Below are positions 11,886-23,905 of a stretch of DNA of 64,000 nucleotides, piece by piece. Source of the stretch: Sabellastarte sp. h YS-2021 (taxonomy: Eukaryota; Annelida; Polychaeta; Sabellida; Sabellidae); assembly GCA_964017235.1 (NCBI GenBank), contig OZ024929.1, positions 64,141,603-64,205,602 of the forward strand, in the 5' to 3' direction. The notes under the pieces were generated by a model that was not told where the DNA came from, made no database searches, and saw only the letters and a list, made by a program, of their open reading frames with translations. Every line of letters begins with the position of its first letter. Position 1 is the first letter of the stretch. The translations under genes were made by a program, and so were the position numbers.

Positions 11886-12790
11886 GACTCCACCAATACC
11901 TGGTCGACGGCTGGCTGATCAGGTCTCAATCCCGGGAGGAAGCCCTAGTGAACACTCAGGCAGTGGTAGATCTAACCCAGTCCTTGGGATGGATCATCAA
12001 TCAACAAAAATCAGAACTGAATCCCACTCAGGTGTTTTCGTTCGTGGGTTACGAGTACCACCTAGATTCAGCCCTTGTAAAGCCCACTCAAGAGAGATGG
12101 CTCAAACTTCAGGATTTGATCCTACAACTCAAGTCAAAACATGTTTTGACTGCAAGATGTTTGATGTCTCTAATTGGGTTGCTAGCCTCAACGGAGAAAA
12201 TGGTCCCGGAGGGACGCCTTCACATGAGGCCCTTTCAGTTTCACCTCAAGGAGCACTGGAAATTTCCTCCACCACTGGACAGCCTCCTTCCTTGGACAGA
12301 AGCCATCTCTGCACACCTAGACTGGTGGCAGAACCCTGCAAACGTGATAAAAGGCTCAGACCTTCATCCCAAAGACCACAGTATCCAACTCTTTACAGAT
12401 GCCTCAAACGAAGGTTGGGGCGCTCACTTAGAACAAAGTTCTACCCAAGGTCTGTGGTCTCCCCAGGAAAAAGGCCTTTACATAAACGTCCTAGAATTGA
12501 AAGCTGTCTTTCTGGCCCTGAGACACTTCAAAGACCAGTGCCAGGACCAAACAGTGCTAGTTGCAACGGACAACTCAACTGTGGTTGCTTACATAAACAA
12601 ACAAGGGGGAACACACTCAGCGGAGATGTGTGCACTCCTATGGAGAATCATGACCTGGTGCCATCATTCTCACATCACATTGAAAGCCAGGCACATTCCA
12701 GGGTGCCTGAATGTGATGGCTGACCTACTTTCCAGGTCGAATCAGGTACAGTCGACCGAATGGTCACTACATCCACAGGTGTTCAAATAG
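11886..12790 (+). pseudogene. DIRS-1 RT thumb and RNase H
   Basis: The frame opens at 11891 with HQYLVDGWL, where family members (for example DIRS-3 at ~28340) have HQYLDDWLL: the catalytic Asp pair is disrupted. It continues through QVFSFVGYEY (template-grip region) and GLLASTEKMVPEGRLHMRP. RNase H follows with LFTDASNEGWGAHL (first Asp), LELKAVFLAL (Glu), LVATDNSTVVAYINKQGG (Asp) and the HIPGCLNVMADLLSR block. The frame stops at TAG 12788. RNase H residues look intact, RT does not. Confidence 0.88.
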
Positions 12791-13140
12791 ATCTCCCAAA
12801 AGTGGTTCACTCCCCACGTGGACCTATTTGCCACTCATCTGAACCACAAGCTTCCACTGTACGTTTCTCCTATCCCAGACCCAAAGGCCTGGGACATAGA
12901 TGCTCTAAACATAGATTGGACGGGTCTCACTGCCTATGCTTACCCTCCAACGGCTCTCCTTCACAGGGTGATCCAAAAAATCAGACAATGCAATTGTCTG
13001 ATCATACTAATAGCCCCAGGCTGGCCAGGGATGCCCTGGTTTTGGGACCTAGTGCAGCTCTCAACAGAGATCCCACTACAACTCCCCGTGTCGACAACAC
13101 TCCTCAAACAGTCCCACAACTACGTGTTCCACAGGAACCC
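12791..13140 (+). pseudogene. DIRS-1 methyltransferase-like region between RNase H and YR
   Basis: In the RNase H frame, after one stop, comes VDLFATHLNHKLPLYVSP, then WDIDALNIDW, LTAYAYPPTALLHRVI and LIILIAPGWPGMPWFWDL. The same block occurs in DIRS-2 at 22510-22760 (DALSLPWEDLDAYAFPP, LIAPGWPNMPWFW). DIRS elements are described as carrying a Dam-like methyltransferase domain at this position. I place it there by order and conservation; the catalytic assignment is not provable by eye. Confidence 0.6.
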
Positions 13141-14349
13141 GCAGCACCTCAACCTCCACGCCTGGTGTCTAGGAGTGGACAGCTCCAAGAACAAGGCTTC
13201 TCTGTGGAAATGGCAGAGAGAATTGCTGCACCTCAGCGGTCATCAACAAGGACCATCTACAAATCAAAGTGGGCCCTATTTGAAAAATGGTGCAGAGAAA
13301 ATTCGGTGGATTTCTCCACTCCATCTGTGAAACAAATCTCAGATTTCTTAATGTATCTGTACCAAGACTTAAACAGGCACCCCTCCACCATTGATGGTTA
13401 CAGGACTGCCATTGTTGACACCTTGGGCCCATCGGGCCAACATATTGCTCATAATGAGGACCTTCATAGGTTGCTCTCCAGTTTCCACAGGGATCGCCCC
13501 AAAAGTTCCAGAAATCTCCCCAAGTGGAACCTTTCGTTTGTTCTCAATGAGCTCACAAAAGCACCCTTTGAGCCTATGAAAGACACAGACCTCAAACATC
13601 TCACTTTCAAAACTGCTTTCTTGCTAGCTTTGGCCTCCGGCAAGCGCCGCAGCGAAATCCATGCCTGGGTCGCTAACAAAGTATCTAATCTAGGCCAATG
13701 TGAAAACGTTGCCTTGTTCCCTTCTTCTGACTTCATAGCCAAAAACCAACTAGCAAGAGAAGGTTCTCAAAGTGTGTCTCCGGTGACTATTCCTGCTTTG
13801 ACTACCATTGTGGATAGACAATTCAAAGAAGACAGGACCCTGTGTCCTGTGCGGGCCCTGAGGTACTATCTGGACCGAACCAAGGACCTAAGAGGTTCCC
13901 GGTCCCTCCTTTTCATCTCCTTCAAGAAAGGACATACCTCAGACATCAGACCCGCTACTCTCTCTTCTTGGTTGAAACAAACCATCCTACTTTGTTATAA
14001 ACAAGCAGACCAGCAAGCCTTGGATTTAGTCCAAGTCAAGGCACATGACATTCGGGCCTTCGCAGCCTCTAAGGCGTTTTACGGTGGGGTATCGGTGGAC
14101 CAGATCATGCAAGCCTGTCACTGGAAAGCTCACAACACTTTTACCAATTTTTATCTAAAAGATCTTACTTGGTCGGACAATGACAACAATCTGTATCTGG
14201 GACCAGTAGTAGCGGCTCAACAGGTCCTAGACCCTTCTCCTCAGTCCAGTCATCCTCGGAAAGAAGGGCACATCCGCTACAACCAAGTCTTCAGGAGTCT
14301 AAGCCCAGGGTCTAGGTATACGTCTACCTCATCAGGGTGTATACGGTAA
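13141..14349 (+). pseudogene. DIRS-1 tyrosine recombinase
   Basis: An N-terminal SAM-like core-binding region (QGFSVEMAERIAAPQRSSTR, then YKSKWALFEKWC) precedes the catalytic domain. Tetrad residues are visible: Arg in LALASGKRRSEIHAW, His-x-x-Arg in VKAHDIRAFAASKAF, a further His in ACHWKAHNTF, and the nucleophile Tyr in FTNFYLKDL. It runs in one frame to TAA at 14347, so the catalytic domain itself is uninterrupted. In DIRS elements this enzyme inserts a circular DNA intermediate without target duplication. The frame differs from RNase H by one base, and the start of the domain is only approximate (~13130-13180). Confidence 0.88.
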
Positions 14350-14535
14350 GGTCTATCTAATCTTTAAATCATTATAATTGTACATTATTAAGGACCTGAA
14401 GGTTGTCATTTTACTCAGTTCCCGAGTCTTAAGCTCAGGTTCTTCCGTGATCGTCCTTGGGACTGTCCCCGTCTGTGTATCTAGAGTACACATCTTCTTC
14501 TCGTCAAACACCCTGACAGCTTTTTTAACACTGTC

Positions 14536-17500
14536 ATTATATCCCCAGACGAAAGTCGGGGATATATTGGATTCAGGTCCGTCGCGCCGCCGCCGCCGCC
14601 GCCATAGAAATTTCCTTGTGGACGCGATAACTCAAAAACAAATTAATATTTTTTTTTCAAACTTGGTACACATGTTAAGGGTGCCCAAAGGAAGATCCCT
14701 ATTTTAAGGTGACCTTAAACTCCCAGTAAAAAAGAACTTATGGCCACCTTAAGGTCAGAAATTGCACTTTTGGCCACTTAGAGCCCTGTAGGTCACAAAC
14801 TATGATGCTCAGCTGGCTGAAATTTTACCTGACAACACATTAATATGTTCTTAGTACATGTGCCAAAAATCATGACTTTAAGTTGAGGAGAAAATTGTGT
14901 TTGAGGCCCATAAATACCCCCACTTAGGGATTTTTTGCTATACTTTTCACATATTTTGCCCTATAATTTGGAAGTGATAATTCTGATGAGTCTCAAACTG
15001 CGCTAGGTATAACTTTGATATGTAATCCTTGTCTGTAGAAAATTTTAGGGCTGTAGGTTTACCCAAAGGGGTCGACTTAAGGTCTCAAAAGTGCCCACAG
15101 AGACCCAATTTATGCACTTTTTGCCACTTTCAAGCACTGTAGCTTTCAAACTATGTCTCTCATCTAAGTTAAATATCATCTGGGAATATATCTATGTGTT
15201 TTCTTATATGTGCCCCAACATTTAGGCCTTTAATAGACAGTTAACCTGTGTATCAGGACCATAAACACCCACCCGAGTGACCCTTATAAGACATTTTTCA
15301 CATCTTTTTCCCTGTAACTTAGAAATGGTAAGTCTGAGAAGTTTCAAACTGTATTAGATATATATTCTGTGTGTAATCTTAGTATGTAACAGATTTTAAG
15401 TCTGAAGCTTTAATTTTGAAGGTCAAATTGAGGTCTCTAAAAGGCTCCCAAAGACCCAATATTTGGACTTTTTGCTACTTTTAAGCCCTGTGACTGTCAA
15501 ACTATGTGACTGATAGAGCTCAAATCTTATCTGAGAAGATATTAGTATGTTATTTTTATATGTGCCAAAAATTAAGGCTTTAAGAAGACATTTAACCTGT
15601 GTATGAGGACCATAAATCCCCACCCGAGTGACCATTTTTAGACATTTTTCACATATTTTTCCCTGTAACTTGGAAATGGTAAGTCTAAGAAGTTTCAAAC
15701 TGTATTAGATGCATATTCTATGTGTAATCTTAGTATGTGACAAATTTTAAGTCTGAAGCTTTAATTTGAAGGCCACATTTAGGTCTCTAGAAGGCCCCAT
15801 AAAGACCCAGTATTTGGACTTTTTGCCAATTTTAAGGCCTGTGACTGTTAAACTATGTGACTGATAGAGCTGAAATCTCATCTGGGAATACATGATTATG
15901 TTCTTTTTACATGTGCCAAAAATCAAGGCTTCAAGTAGACATTTAACCTGTGTATGAGGACCTTAAACACCCACCTGAGTGACCCTTTTAAGACATTTTT
16001 CACATATTTTGCTCTGTAACTTGGAAATGGTAAGTCTGAGAAGTTTCAAACTTTATTAGATACATATTCTATGTGTAATCTTAGTATGTAACAAATTTTA
16101 AGTCTGAAGCTTTAATTTGAAAGCCACATCGAGATCTCTAAAAGGCCCACAATGACCCAATATTTGGACTTTTTACCACCTTTAAGCCCTGTAACTGTTA
16201 AACTATGTGATTGATGGAGCTGAAATCCCATCTGGGAATGCATTATTATGTCCTTTTTACATATGCCGAAAATCAAGGTTTTTAGTAGACATTTAACCTG
16301 TGTATGAGGGCCATAGACACTCGCCCAAGTGCCTTTTTGGACATTTTTTCCGTATTTTGCCCTGTTATTTGGAAATGCTTAGTGTGACAAGTCTTAAACT
16401 GTATTATATATAATTTTTGTTTGTTATGTATGTCCCCCAAAAAGTTTCAGATCTGTAGTTTAATTGCTAAGGTCTCTTTAACAATTGTAAAATGCCCACA
16501 GAAACCCAATTTATGGATATTATGCCACTTTAAAGCCCAGTAACTGTCAAACTATGTGGGTCATAGAGCTGAAATCTTTGAATTTTTAAAAGGAAATGCC
16601 TGTCTATTTAAATTTTGAATATTAATAATGTTATGGCTATCTTAGTCTTTTAAGAACTTATTTTTGTGTGTTATACCTCTGCTTGCTGAGTTTTTCACTT
16701 TTTAAAATGAAACTGGTTAAACATATTCAAGTAGACAAAATGGACACTTTAAGTGAGCTTTAAGTCCCAATATTAATGAAATTATATCCTTATGTAGTAA
16801 AACTAGGGGATTTTTAACCCTCAACTAGCCCAGTTTTATTCAACTTGCCTCAGTTAATTTTGGCACAGCTCCTACAGTTATGAACTCATTTCAGTTGATA
16901 ATCACATACTTAAAATTCTCAATTCTTTTTGTATTTGAGTACCCCTTTTATATAGATTGTTTGTTTACCATTTATGCTCAACCCACATCCCCCACCCGGA
17001 TTCCCCCCACCCACCTCTGGGACCTCCAGCTATATTGAGTGACACTAAATAAACAAAGGTATTTAATGATATCGGATGAGAAACAAAGAACTCAATGGGG
17101 TTGCAGATCTTGTGTAATAGTGAAAGAGGTGTAGAGAAGGGGAGAGGGGTGGGGGTGGGAGGTGGTGGGCTTCATTACATATAACACAAAGGGGAGTCAG
17201 AACTGAGATTGTGTCACATATTTAGGTTGCATATATATGGACCACATATATAGGTATAGAGGAAATGAATAACTGAAAACAATTTGCAAATTCTAAAAAT
17301 AATATAATAAAATAATAATATAAACAATTTTTTTTTAAATAATATTTTATTTGTGAACAAATATAGAAACAGATATGCGCTTTTGGGATTATGAATTTTA
17401 GAATGGACATTGAATCATCAATCATTTAAATACTTTGAAGGAAGATTGAAAAATATGATGAGTTGAGTTAAAAATAATATTTTATTTGTCAACAAATATA

Positions 17501-17803
17501 GAAACAGATATGCTCTTTTGGGATTATTATTTTAGAATGGACATTCAATCATCAATCATTTAAATACTTTGAAAATAGGTTTAGAGTTATCATTGCAGGA
17601 AGATTGAAAATATAATTTGAGTTATGTATTCGGCGTCTGGGGATACACCATCTTCCTTGGGGAGATATAAACAGAGTAGATTGATGTGCTGAAGTTCATA
17701 TAATAATGGGTAATTATGTTTTAAAAAATTCCCGATCAAAACCTGTGGCGTGAGTGATGACCTGTCTGGGGATATGTTGGCGCCGAGTTGGCCCAATCTA
17801 GTT
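14536..17803 (+). mobile_element. Family C element, complete copy (C2)
   Basis: It has the same ends as C1: ATTATATCCCC hairpin at 14536, (GCC)n at ~14583-14601, ~350-bp tandem units, and ATCTAGTT at 17803. Differences from C1 are sparse single-base changes and small indels. It lies in the DIRS-1 3' region; 6738-6800 shows the same site without the insertion. No coding sequence is seen. Confidence 0.8.
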
Positions 17804-17895
17804 TATTCAGGTTTTTGGCTTCTACAGGCCCGGTCTTCGGGATTGGAGCCCTGTAGACGGGACTCAGACTGGTACTTTCGATCTTTCATTCTACT

Positions 17896-19140
17896 ATTAT
17901 TATCTCCCGCCGGGCTTTAGCCCGGGAGGGAGATTATGAAATGATGTCTGTGCGTGCGTGCGTGCGTGTGTGCGTGCGTTAGTTAGTCACGCAGATTTCT
18001 CCAAAACTACTACAGCTACAGATTTTTTGTAAATTAATTGTCCCAATGAATTTTCATGCCCTTGAAAAAATTTTTGGTTTTATTGACTTAGGCCTAAAGA
18101 TAAGTGAATAATAGCAATCTTAGCTACTTTGAGTAAAGGGCTCATAACTCAAAACTATTGCAGTAACAACTTTTTCTTCAAATATGTTGTTCAGCTACTT
18201 TGTCCTTAGCTATAAGATGGTACATAGTTTGGGGTCCCATTGCATGCCATAAGTGAGTAATAGCTATTTTCTCATTTGTAGCTAAATAACAGAAGAAGTA
18301 AATGTCAAATATCTTCAAAAGTATTGAAGTTAGGGAAATCTTTTCAAATATGTTGTCCATCTTCTTTTTGGTAAGCTATCACATACTAAAGTTTCAGACC
18401 TGTTGCACCTTGGATAGCTGAGTAATAGCTACTTTGAATTCTGACTGGTGAGTAAAGCGATTGTAACTCAAAAACTATTGCAGTTAGAGTATTTTCCTAA
18501 AATATGTTGTTCAGCTACTTTGTCCTTAGCTATAAGATGGTACATAGTTTGGGGTTCTATTGCATGCCATAAGTGAGTAATAGATATTTTCTCATTTGTA
18601 GCTAAATAACAGAAGAAGTAAATGTCAAATATCTTCAAAAGTATTAAAGTTGGGGAAATCTTTTCAAATATGTTGTCCATCTACTTTTTGGTAAGCTATG
18701 ACATAGTAAAGTTTCAAACCTCTTGCACCTTGGATAGCTGAGTAATAGCTACTTGGAAATTCTGACTGTTGAGTAAAGCTATTGTAACTAAAAAAGTATT
18801 GCAGTTAGAGTGTTTTCCTAAAATATGTTGTTCAGCTACTTTGTTCTTAGCTATAAGATGGTACATAGTTTGGGGTTCTATTGCTTGCCATAAGTGAGTA
18901 ATAGCTATTTCCTCATTTGTAGCTAAATAACAGAAGAAGTAAATGTCAAATATCTTCAAAAGTATTAAAGTTAGGGAAATCTTTTCAAATATGTTGTCCA
19001 TCTACTTTTTGGTAAGCTATGACATAGTAAAGTTTCAGACCTGTTGCACCTTGGATAGCTGAGTAATAGCTACTTTGATATTCTGACTGTTGAGTAAAGC
19101 CATTGTAACTCCAAAACTATTGCAGTTGGAGTATTTTCCT
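17896..19140 (+). mobile_element. Family D hairpin-headed element
   Basis: It begins ATTATTATCTCCCGCCGGGC and immediately folds back (CCCGGGAGGGAGAT), then has a GTGC-rich simple run (17948-17980). Three ~320-bp tandem units follow (boxes at 18190, 18510 and 18831: 'ttcagctactttgtccttag'). Each unit contains 'aactattgcagt' and 'gagtaatagctac' boxes akin to those of family B. The 3' end is not certain; similarity stops near 19140. ORFs on the minus strand here are just repeat readings. Confidence 0.6.
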
Positions 19141-19317
19141 AAAATATGTTGTTATCCGTGTCTTTGTTGTGATTGTCCCCTCTGTAGCCTTCCAGCGACA
19201 ATCATGAAGGAAACGTCAGTACTTACTATAAGTACGTCAGTACTTATAGTATTTGCAACTAGCAATCACGGAAAACTTCATTATATGTAGTATTTAACTG
19301 TAAATAGAAGAAATTCA

Positions 19318-20620
19318 CAACAGAAGAGGTGCATTCTTCAGATTTCTTCAGAGCGCACTAGTACCGACTTCTCTGCTGTATAGCATCAGTCACACCAGCC
19401 TAGCTCGAGTATTAGTGTTTTTTTCATCAGAAGCAAGAGATGCCCTCTTCAGATTTCTTCAGAGCGCACTGGTCCAGACATCTTTGCTGTAAAGCTTTAG
19501 TCGACCGGCAAGCTCCAGTTTAGCCGACCTTACAATAGAAGTGATATCAGTCCCTCCCTTGCAGACCCGGCTTTGTTGTCGGTAGTGGGGGTTGTGGATG
19601 GCCAGTTCACTGGTTTTATCACGAAAAGAAGGAAGAACTTCATCTACACTGGTCCAGGCTTCTCTGCTTTTAAAGCATCAGCCGACCGGCCAGCTCAAAA
19701 GAACGCCACCTCTGACGTCATCTCCACGAAACTGGTCACGTGGGTCACCGATCAAGTCACGAAGCTGATCACGTGATTCGCCGATCAGGAAGGTCGGAAG
19801 TGCGTTCTTCAGAACTCACGTCTACTGTGATTCCAGTCGCTCCCTTGCACACCCAGCCTTGTTGTCGGTAGTGGGGTTTTTGTGGACAGTCAGAATACTG
19901 TTAGTGGCCGGTTAAGTGTCACACAAAGAACGCGACCTCTGATGTCATCTCCAATCAGCCAATCGCGTGTCTTTCCGACCAGCAAACTGGTCACGTGACA
20001 AGCCGAATAACAATTGCTTCTAAAAATAGCTCAAGGGCTTTCCCAGCAACTGTCAAATCTACAAATAGACGTGCGTTTTTAAAGGAAATACTTTAATCAA
20101 TGAAGGAAACGCTCAGTAAGCTGAATTTCAACACAAAGATAGTTGTAAAGTTGCTTCAACAACCAGTTACAGAGTGTACCGACCAGGTACCAGCTACACA
20201 GCCTTTGTACAGCTTACCCGACCCCCAATTGGTTACAGAGTCATCTGACCCAGTCTATTCAACTCAGTGTTGATTCTGGGGCAGGTAGACAGCTAGTATC
20301 TACAAGATATGGCTTCAACCGACTGGTTACAGAGTCTACCGACCGGCCACACAACCTGCACTGAACAGCTTACTTCACATTAACCGGCTACAGAGCCTGC
20401 CTATTACCAACCAGCACCAAGAATCACCAACCCAAAGGTCTTCTACCAGCTGGCCACTCCTCATCAGCAGCCTATTAATGTATAGTCCCTGACAGGAAGT
20501 TTTTTTCTACACAGAAACTGCTTCAACCGGTTACAGAGCTCACCAACCGGTTACCGGCTATACAGTCTTCAGTGAGCAGTTTTGCTTCACACCAGCTGGG
20601 TACAGAGTCTACCGACCTGC
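19318..20620. repeat. Repetitive leader of DIRS-2
   Basis: An ~280-bp direct repeat is visible: 'ccttgcagacccggctttgt' near 19558 and a near copy near 19841, each followed by 'tgtcggtagtgggg'. Shorter units start 'cttcagatttcttcagagcg'. From 20155 the sequence is a run of loose 'ggttacagagtctaccgacc'-type repeats. It is not coding. Confidence 0.5.
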
Positions 20621-21150
20621 TATCAGGTGCAATTACTGTCTTGCCCCTTGCTTCAATACCGGTGTCAGAGGACCGACCAGCAGACCCACCTGGGGATCAC
20701 CTAGTTAGTAGACCAATAACCAAATTCAGTGGTCAGCCTAGCCTACCAGCTTTACTGGTTACAGAGTATCACAGGCAACAGAGAATTGCTGTGGCCAAAA
20801 TTGATGATTACAGAGAAAACAAATGGGTCTTGTACAGCAAGAAAAGGTGGTCCACACTCAAACAAGTTTTCATTGTGTCTGGTCAGGGGTCAGCCATCAT
20901 GCAAATGACAATGTGTACATGCTGCACCTTACAGGCGTCTGGCCCGGGGCCAAGAGTCGGTAAAATGTGAAGAGTTGTTTCAGCCCCACCGGACTGGACC
21001 ACAGCAAGAACAGATGGACTGTTAACTGTTCATTGTCACCAGGCCGGACCAGTGTCCGGAGAGACAGTAAATGTTTCTTTCAGCCTACTAAATGTCCCAA
21101 ATGTTGCACTAAAGTTTACCTGAAGGTGCCAGACTATATCACATTTTGGA
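20572..21150 (+). pseudogene. DIRS-2 gag-like remnant with Cys cluster
   Basis: Short readings at 20572-20970 and 20967-21257 in two frames. The first contains AKIDDYRENKWVLYSKKRW, and the second ends in a small Cys cluster (PTKCPKCCTK) followed by ILKEGYTLPFKFRPGL, which is the RT N-terminal edge also present in DIRS-3 (27770-27930). Most of the ORF is lost. The assignment is by position and by the shared Cys cluster. Confidence 0.45.
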
Positions 21151-21318
21151 ACTTGGGAAACCTTGGGAGCTGGACCCTAGGTAGTGCAATTTTGAAAGAG
21201 GGCTACACCCTCCCTTTCAAGTTCAGACCAGGCTTACAAGGAACCAGAACATCATAAGCTGCTTTGTCAATCCCCACAGGAACCTCTACTGGTTGCAGAC
21301 ATTGCATCAGCTTATGGA

Positions 21319-21319
<1 letters not shown>

Positions 21320-21351
<32 letters not shown>
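21320..21351 (+). repeat. Run of 32 A inside DIRS-2 RT
   Basis: A homopolymer of 32 A directly precedes ATGGAGACACCGGAAACC, the conserved FKMETPE block of RT. The sequence before the run does not encode the expected upstream RT motif, so the run marks a deletion or rearrangement point. Confidence 0.95.
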
Positions 21352-21354
<3 letters not shown>

Positions 21355-21870
21355 AGACACCGGAAACCATCAGAACCTCCCTCCAACAAGGGGAGTGGGT
21401 TACCTCTATAGTTTTCAAGGATGCCTACTTCCATATCCCAGGACAGGAACAGCCCAGGAAATATCTGAGATTTCATGTCCAGGGTCGGACATACCAATTC
21501 AAAGCTCTGCTTTTCGGTCTGTCCGCAGCACCCTTGGAGTTCACTGTAATAACAAGGAGGTAAAACTGATGGCCATACACAAGGATATAAGAATCCACCA
21601 GTACCTAGTCGACTGGTTGTTGAGAGATGCATCCCACCAGGTTTGTCTCCAGCATACTCAAGATCTGGTGAAAATATGCCAACAACTAGGTTGACTGGTG
21701 AATTTGGAAAAGTTGGAACTGGAACCAAAGCAGATCTTCGATTTTGTAGGCTACCCGTTCGACCTCAGGGCCGGTGGGGTCTGACCGACACCGGACCGTT
21801 GGCAGAACCTTCAGGACAAGATACTAGAAATACTGTCACTACCGGCTTGTCCGGTCCGGCAGTTTAGGTC
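21352..21870 (+). pseudogene. DIRS-2 reverse transcriptase fragment
   Basis: METPETIRTSLQQGEWVTS is followed by a damaged motif A (IVFKDAYFHIPGQ; the first Asp is Val) and FKALLFGLSAAPLEF (motif B). A frameshift near 21550 leads to EVKLMAIHKDIRIHQYLVDW, where the active-site Asp pair is Val-Asp. A stop (TGA) follows at ~21695. It cannot be active. Confidence 0.8.
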
Positions 21871-21917
21871 TCTGATAGGTTTACTAACAGCCGCAAAAGC
21901 AGATTCACCGACTTCAT

Positions 21918-22355
21918 ATGAGACCCATACAGTGGCATCTCAAAAACAACTGGAGGGTACCAGAGTCACTAGAAAAGGGTGATTCCAATACCAAGGTCTT
22001 TCCACCCACATTTACAATGGTGGCTGCAAGAGGACAATGGCCTTACAGGCCAACCATTACACCAATAAAACATGCTCTGCAAATCTTTACAGACGCATCA
22101 AAACAAGGGTGGGGCGCTCACCTAAACGAATGCACTGCAAGAGGCACCTGGTCCCTTCCGGAAAGCAAGTTGCATATCAATTACCTAGAACTCAAGGCAG
22201 TCTTTATAGCCTTAAAAGAGTTCCAAGACCTCTGCATACACAAGATAGTACTTGTAGCGACGGACAACACCACAGTGGTGTCATTCATAAACAAGGAAGG
22301 AGGCATGAGGTCGGGCCCACTTTGTGCTCTACTATGGAGAATCTTGACCTGGTGA
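21918..22355 (+). pseudogene. DIRS-2 RNase H
   Basis: The 145-residue open reading contains MRPIQWHLKNNWRVPESLEK, LQIFTDASKQGWGAHL (Asp), LELKAVFIAL (Glu), LVATDNTTVVSFINKEGG (Asp) and CALLWRILTW. It ends at TGA 22353. The three acidic residues are retained, unlike the RT part. Its flanking frames are broken. Confidence 0.82.
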
Positions 22356-22509
22356 CCAGGAATCAAGTAACTCTCAAAGCCCGACACCTTCCAAGCCGGC
22401 TGATGTGGTAGCAGACAAGCTATCCAGGCTAGGCCAGACCATCCAAACAGAGTGGTCTCTCCTTTAGGAGGTCTTCCAAACAATATGCAGCAGGTGGCAC
22501 CGGCCTCAA

Positions 22510-22839
22510 ATAGACCTATTTGCCACGAGGTTCAACAACAAGTTGCCCTTGTTTGTGTTGCCGGTACCACATTCTCTGGGCACAGCAGTGGATGCACTAA
22601 GTCTGCCATGGGAGGATCTGGATGCATATGCCTTCCCACCAGGAGCCATCTTGGGAAAAGTGGTGGAGAAGTTGCAGGACTCCCCATGCAAAAGAATCAT
22701 TCTGATTGCTCCGGGGTGGCCCAACATGCCTTGGTTTTGGGGATCTAGTGACCATGTCCAGTCAGATCCCACTGAGCCTACCGTTCTTGCCCAACCTGTT
22801 AACACAGCCCTCAATCAAATCTCCATTCATGGCTCCTAG
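22510..22839 (+). pseudogene. DIRS-2 methyltransferase-like region
   Basis: It reads MPLFVLPVPHSLGTAVDALS, DLDAYAFPPGAILGKVVEKL and IILIAPGWPNMPWFW, parallel to 12818-13040 in DIRS-1. The frame opens without a start because it is an internal segment of pol. Confidence 0.55.
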
Positions 22840-23905
22840 AGCCACTTCAATCAAGGAGCAGGGCTTCTCTGAGGCAGTGGCAGCAAGAATTGAGGCTCCT
22901 CAAAGAGGATCAACCAGATCAGCCTATGAGGCAAAGTGGACCTTTTTTACAAAATTGTGTGTCACTAATCAGGTGGACTTCAGGGCACCCCCCTGTAAAG
23001 TCAGTTGCTGACTTCCTTATGTACCTATTGAGGACAGGAAGCTACAGCCCTGCACCATTGATGGTTACAGGTCAGCCATTGCTGATAAACTGGGAAATTC
23101 ACCCTTCAACATCAGCAAGGAGGAAAATCTCACTCGTTTCCTGGATAGTTTCCATAGAGACAGGCCCAAAGGCAGGAGGGGAATCCCCTTCTGGAACCTC
23201 CCACTGGTCTTGCACCAGCTGACTAAGGCTCCGTTTGAACCAATCAAGGGGTCATCGTTGAAGCATTTGACCTTCAAGATGGTTTTCCTCTTGGCCCTTG
23301 GGTCGGGCAAGCGCAGAAGTGAGATTCATGCTTGGCAAAACATTAATATTAGACACCAATCTGATTGGTCGAAGGTGTCCCTGTTTCCATCACCCAGCTT
23401 TCTTTCCAAGAATCAGCTGGCCCAAGAGGGTCCAGACAGTGTGGCCCCAGTGGTTATACCAGCCCTGGCCCCCAACTGTGGATAGATCCCTCAAATCTGA
23501 CAGGTCCCCCTTTCCGGTTAGAGCATTGCGCTACTATTTGGACAGGACCTCAGGCAGAGTAAGGATGTGATTTTTGTCTCCTTTAAGAAAGGTTTCGACA
23601 AGGACATCTCACCTGCCTCTATCTCCTCTTGGATCAAGCAGACTGTGATCCTATGTTATGAGCTCTCTGACCAGGAGGCCCACTCTTTACATCAGGTTAA
23701 AGCCCATGATGCCAGGGCCTTTGCTGCTCCTAAGGTGCTCCAGTTGGGAGTCTCCTTAGAGCCAATGTTGTCAGCCTGCAACTGAAGTCACATAATACCT
23801 TCACACAGTTCTATCTGAAGGGTGTGGCTTGGGCTGACTCAGAGCTTTACCAATTGGGCTCGGTATTGGCTGCTCAGCAGATCCAAAAGTGGCCCTTAGA
23901 TTAAG
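22840..23905 (+). pseudogene. DIRS-2 tyrosine recombinase
   Basis: It reads EQGFSEAVAARIEAPQRGST and YEAKWTFFTKL at the N-terminus. Across frame changes follow LALGSGKRRSEIHAW (Arg), VKAHDARAFAAPKVL (His-x-x-Arg) and, after TGA at 23783, HNTFTQFYLKGVAW (Tyr). Frame changes near 23000, 23480 and 23565 and the stop before the Tyr segment make it a dead copy. Domain order and motifs match DIRS-1. Confidence 0.82.

Larger units (their letters stand above)
8867..17895 (+). mobile_element. DIRS-1, the most complete DIRS-type retrotransposon here
   Basis: The order is left terminal repeat, leader, gag-like ORF, reverse transcriptase, RNase H, methyltransferase-like region, tyrosine recombinase and 3' region. 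The 3' region is interrupted by C2 at 14536-17803. There is no integrase or protease, as expected for DIRS elements, which integrate through a tyrosine recombinase. At least three frameshifts and three stops break the pol region, and the RT active-site motif is altered. The right end is lost at the D junction (~17895). Confidence 0.85.

Noticed and set aside
18178-19001. Three similar minus-strand ORFs (60-95 residues)
   Set aside because: They are readings of the ~320-bp tandem units of element D.
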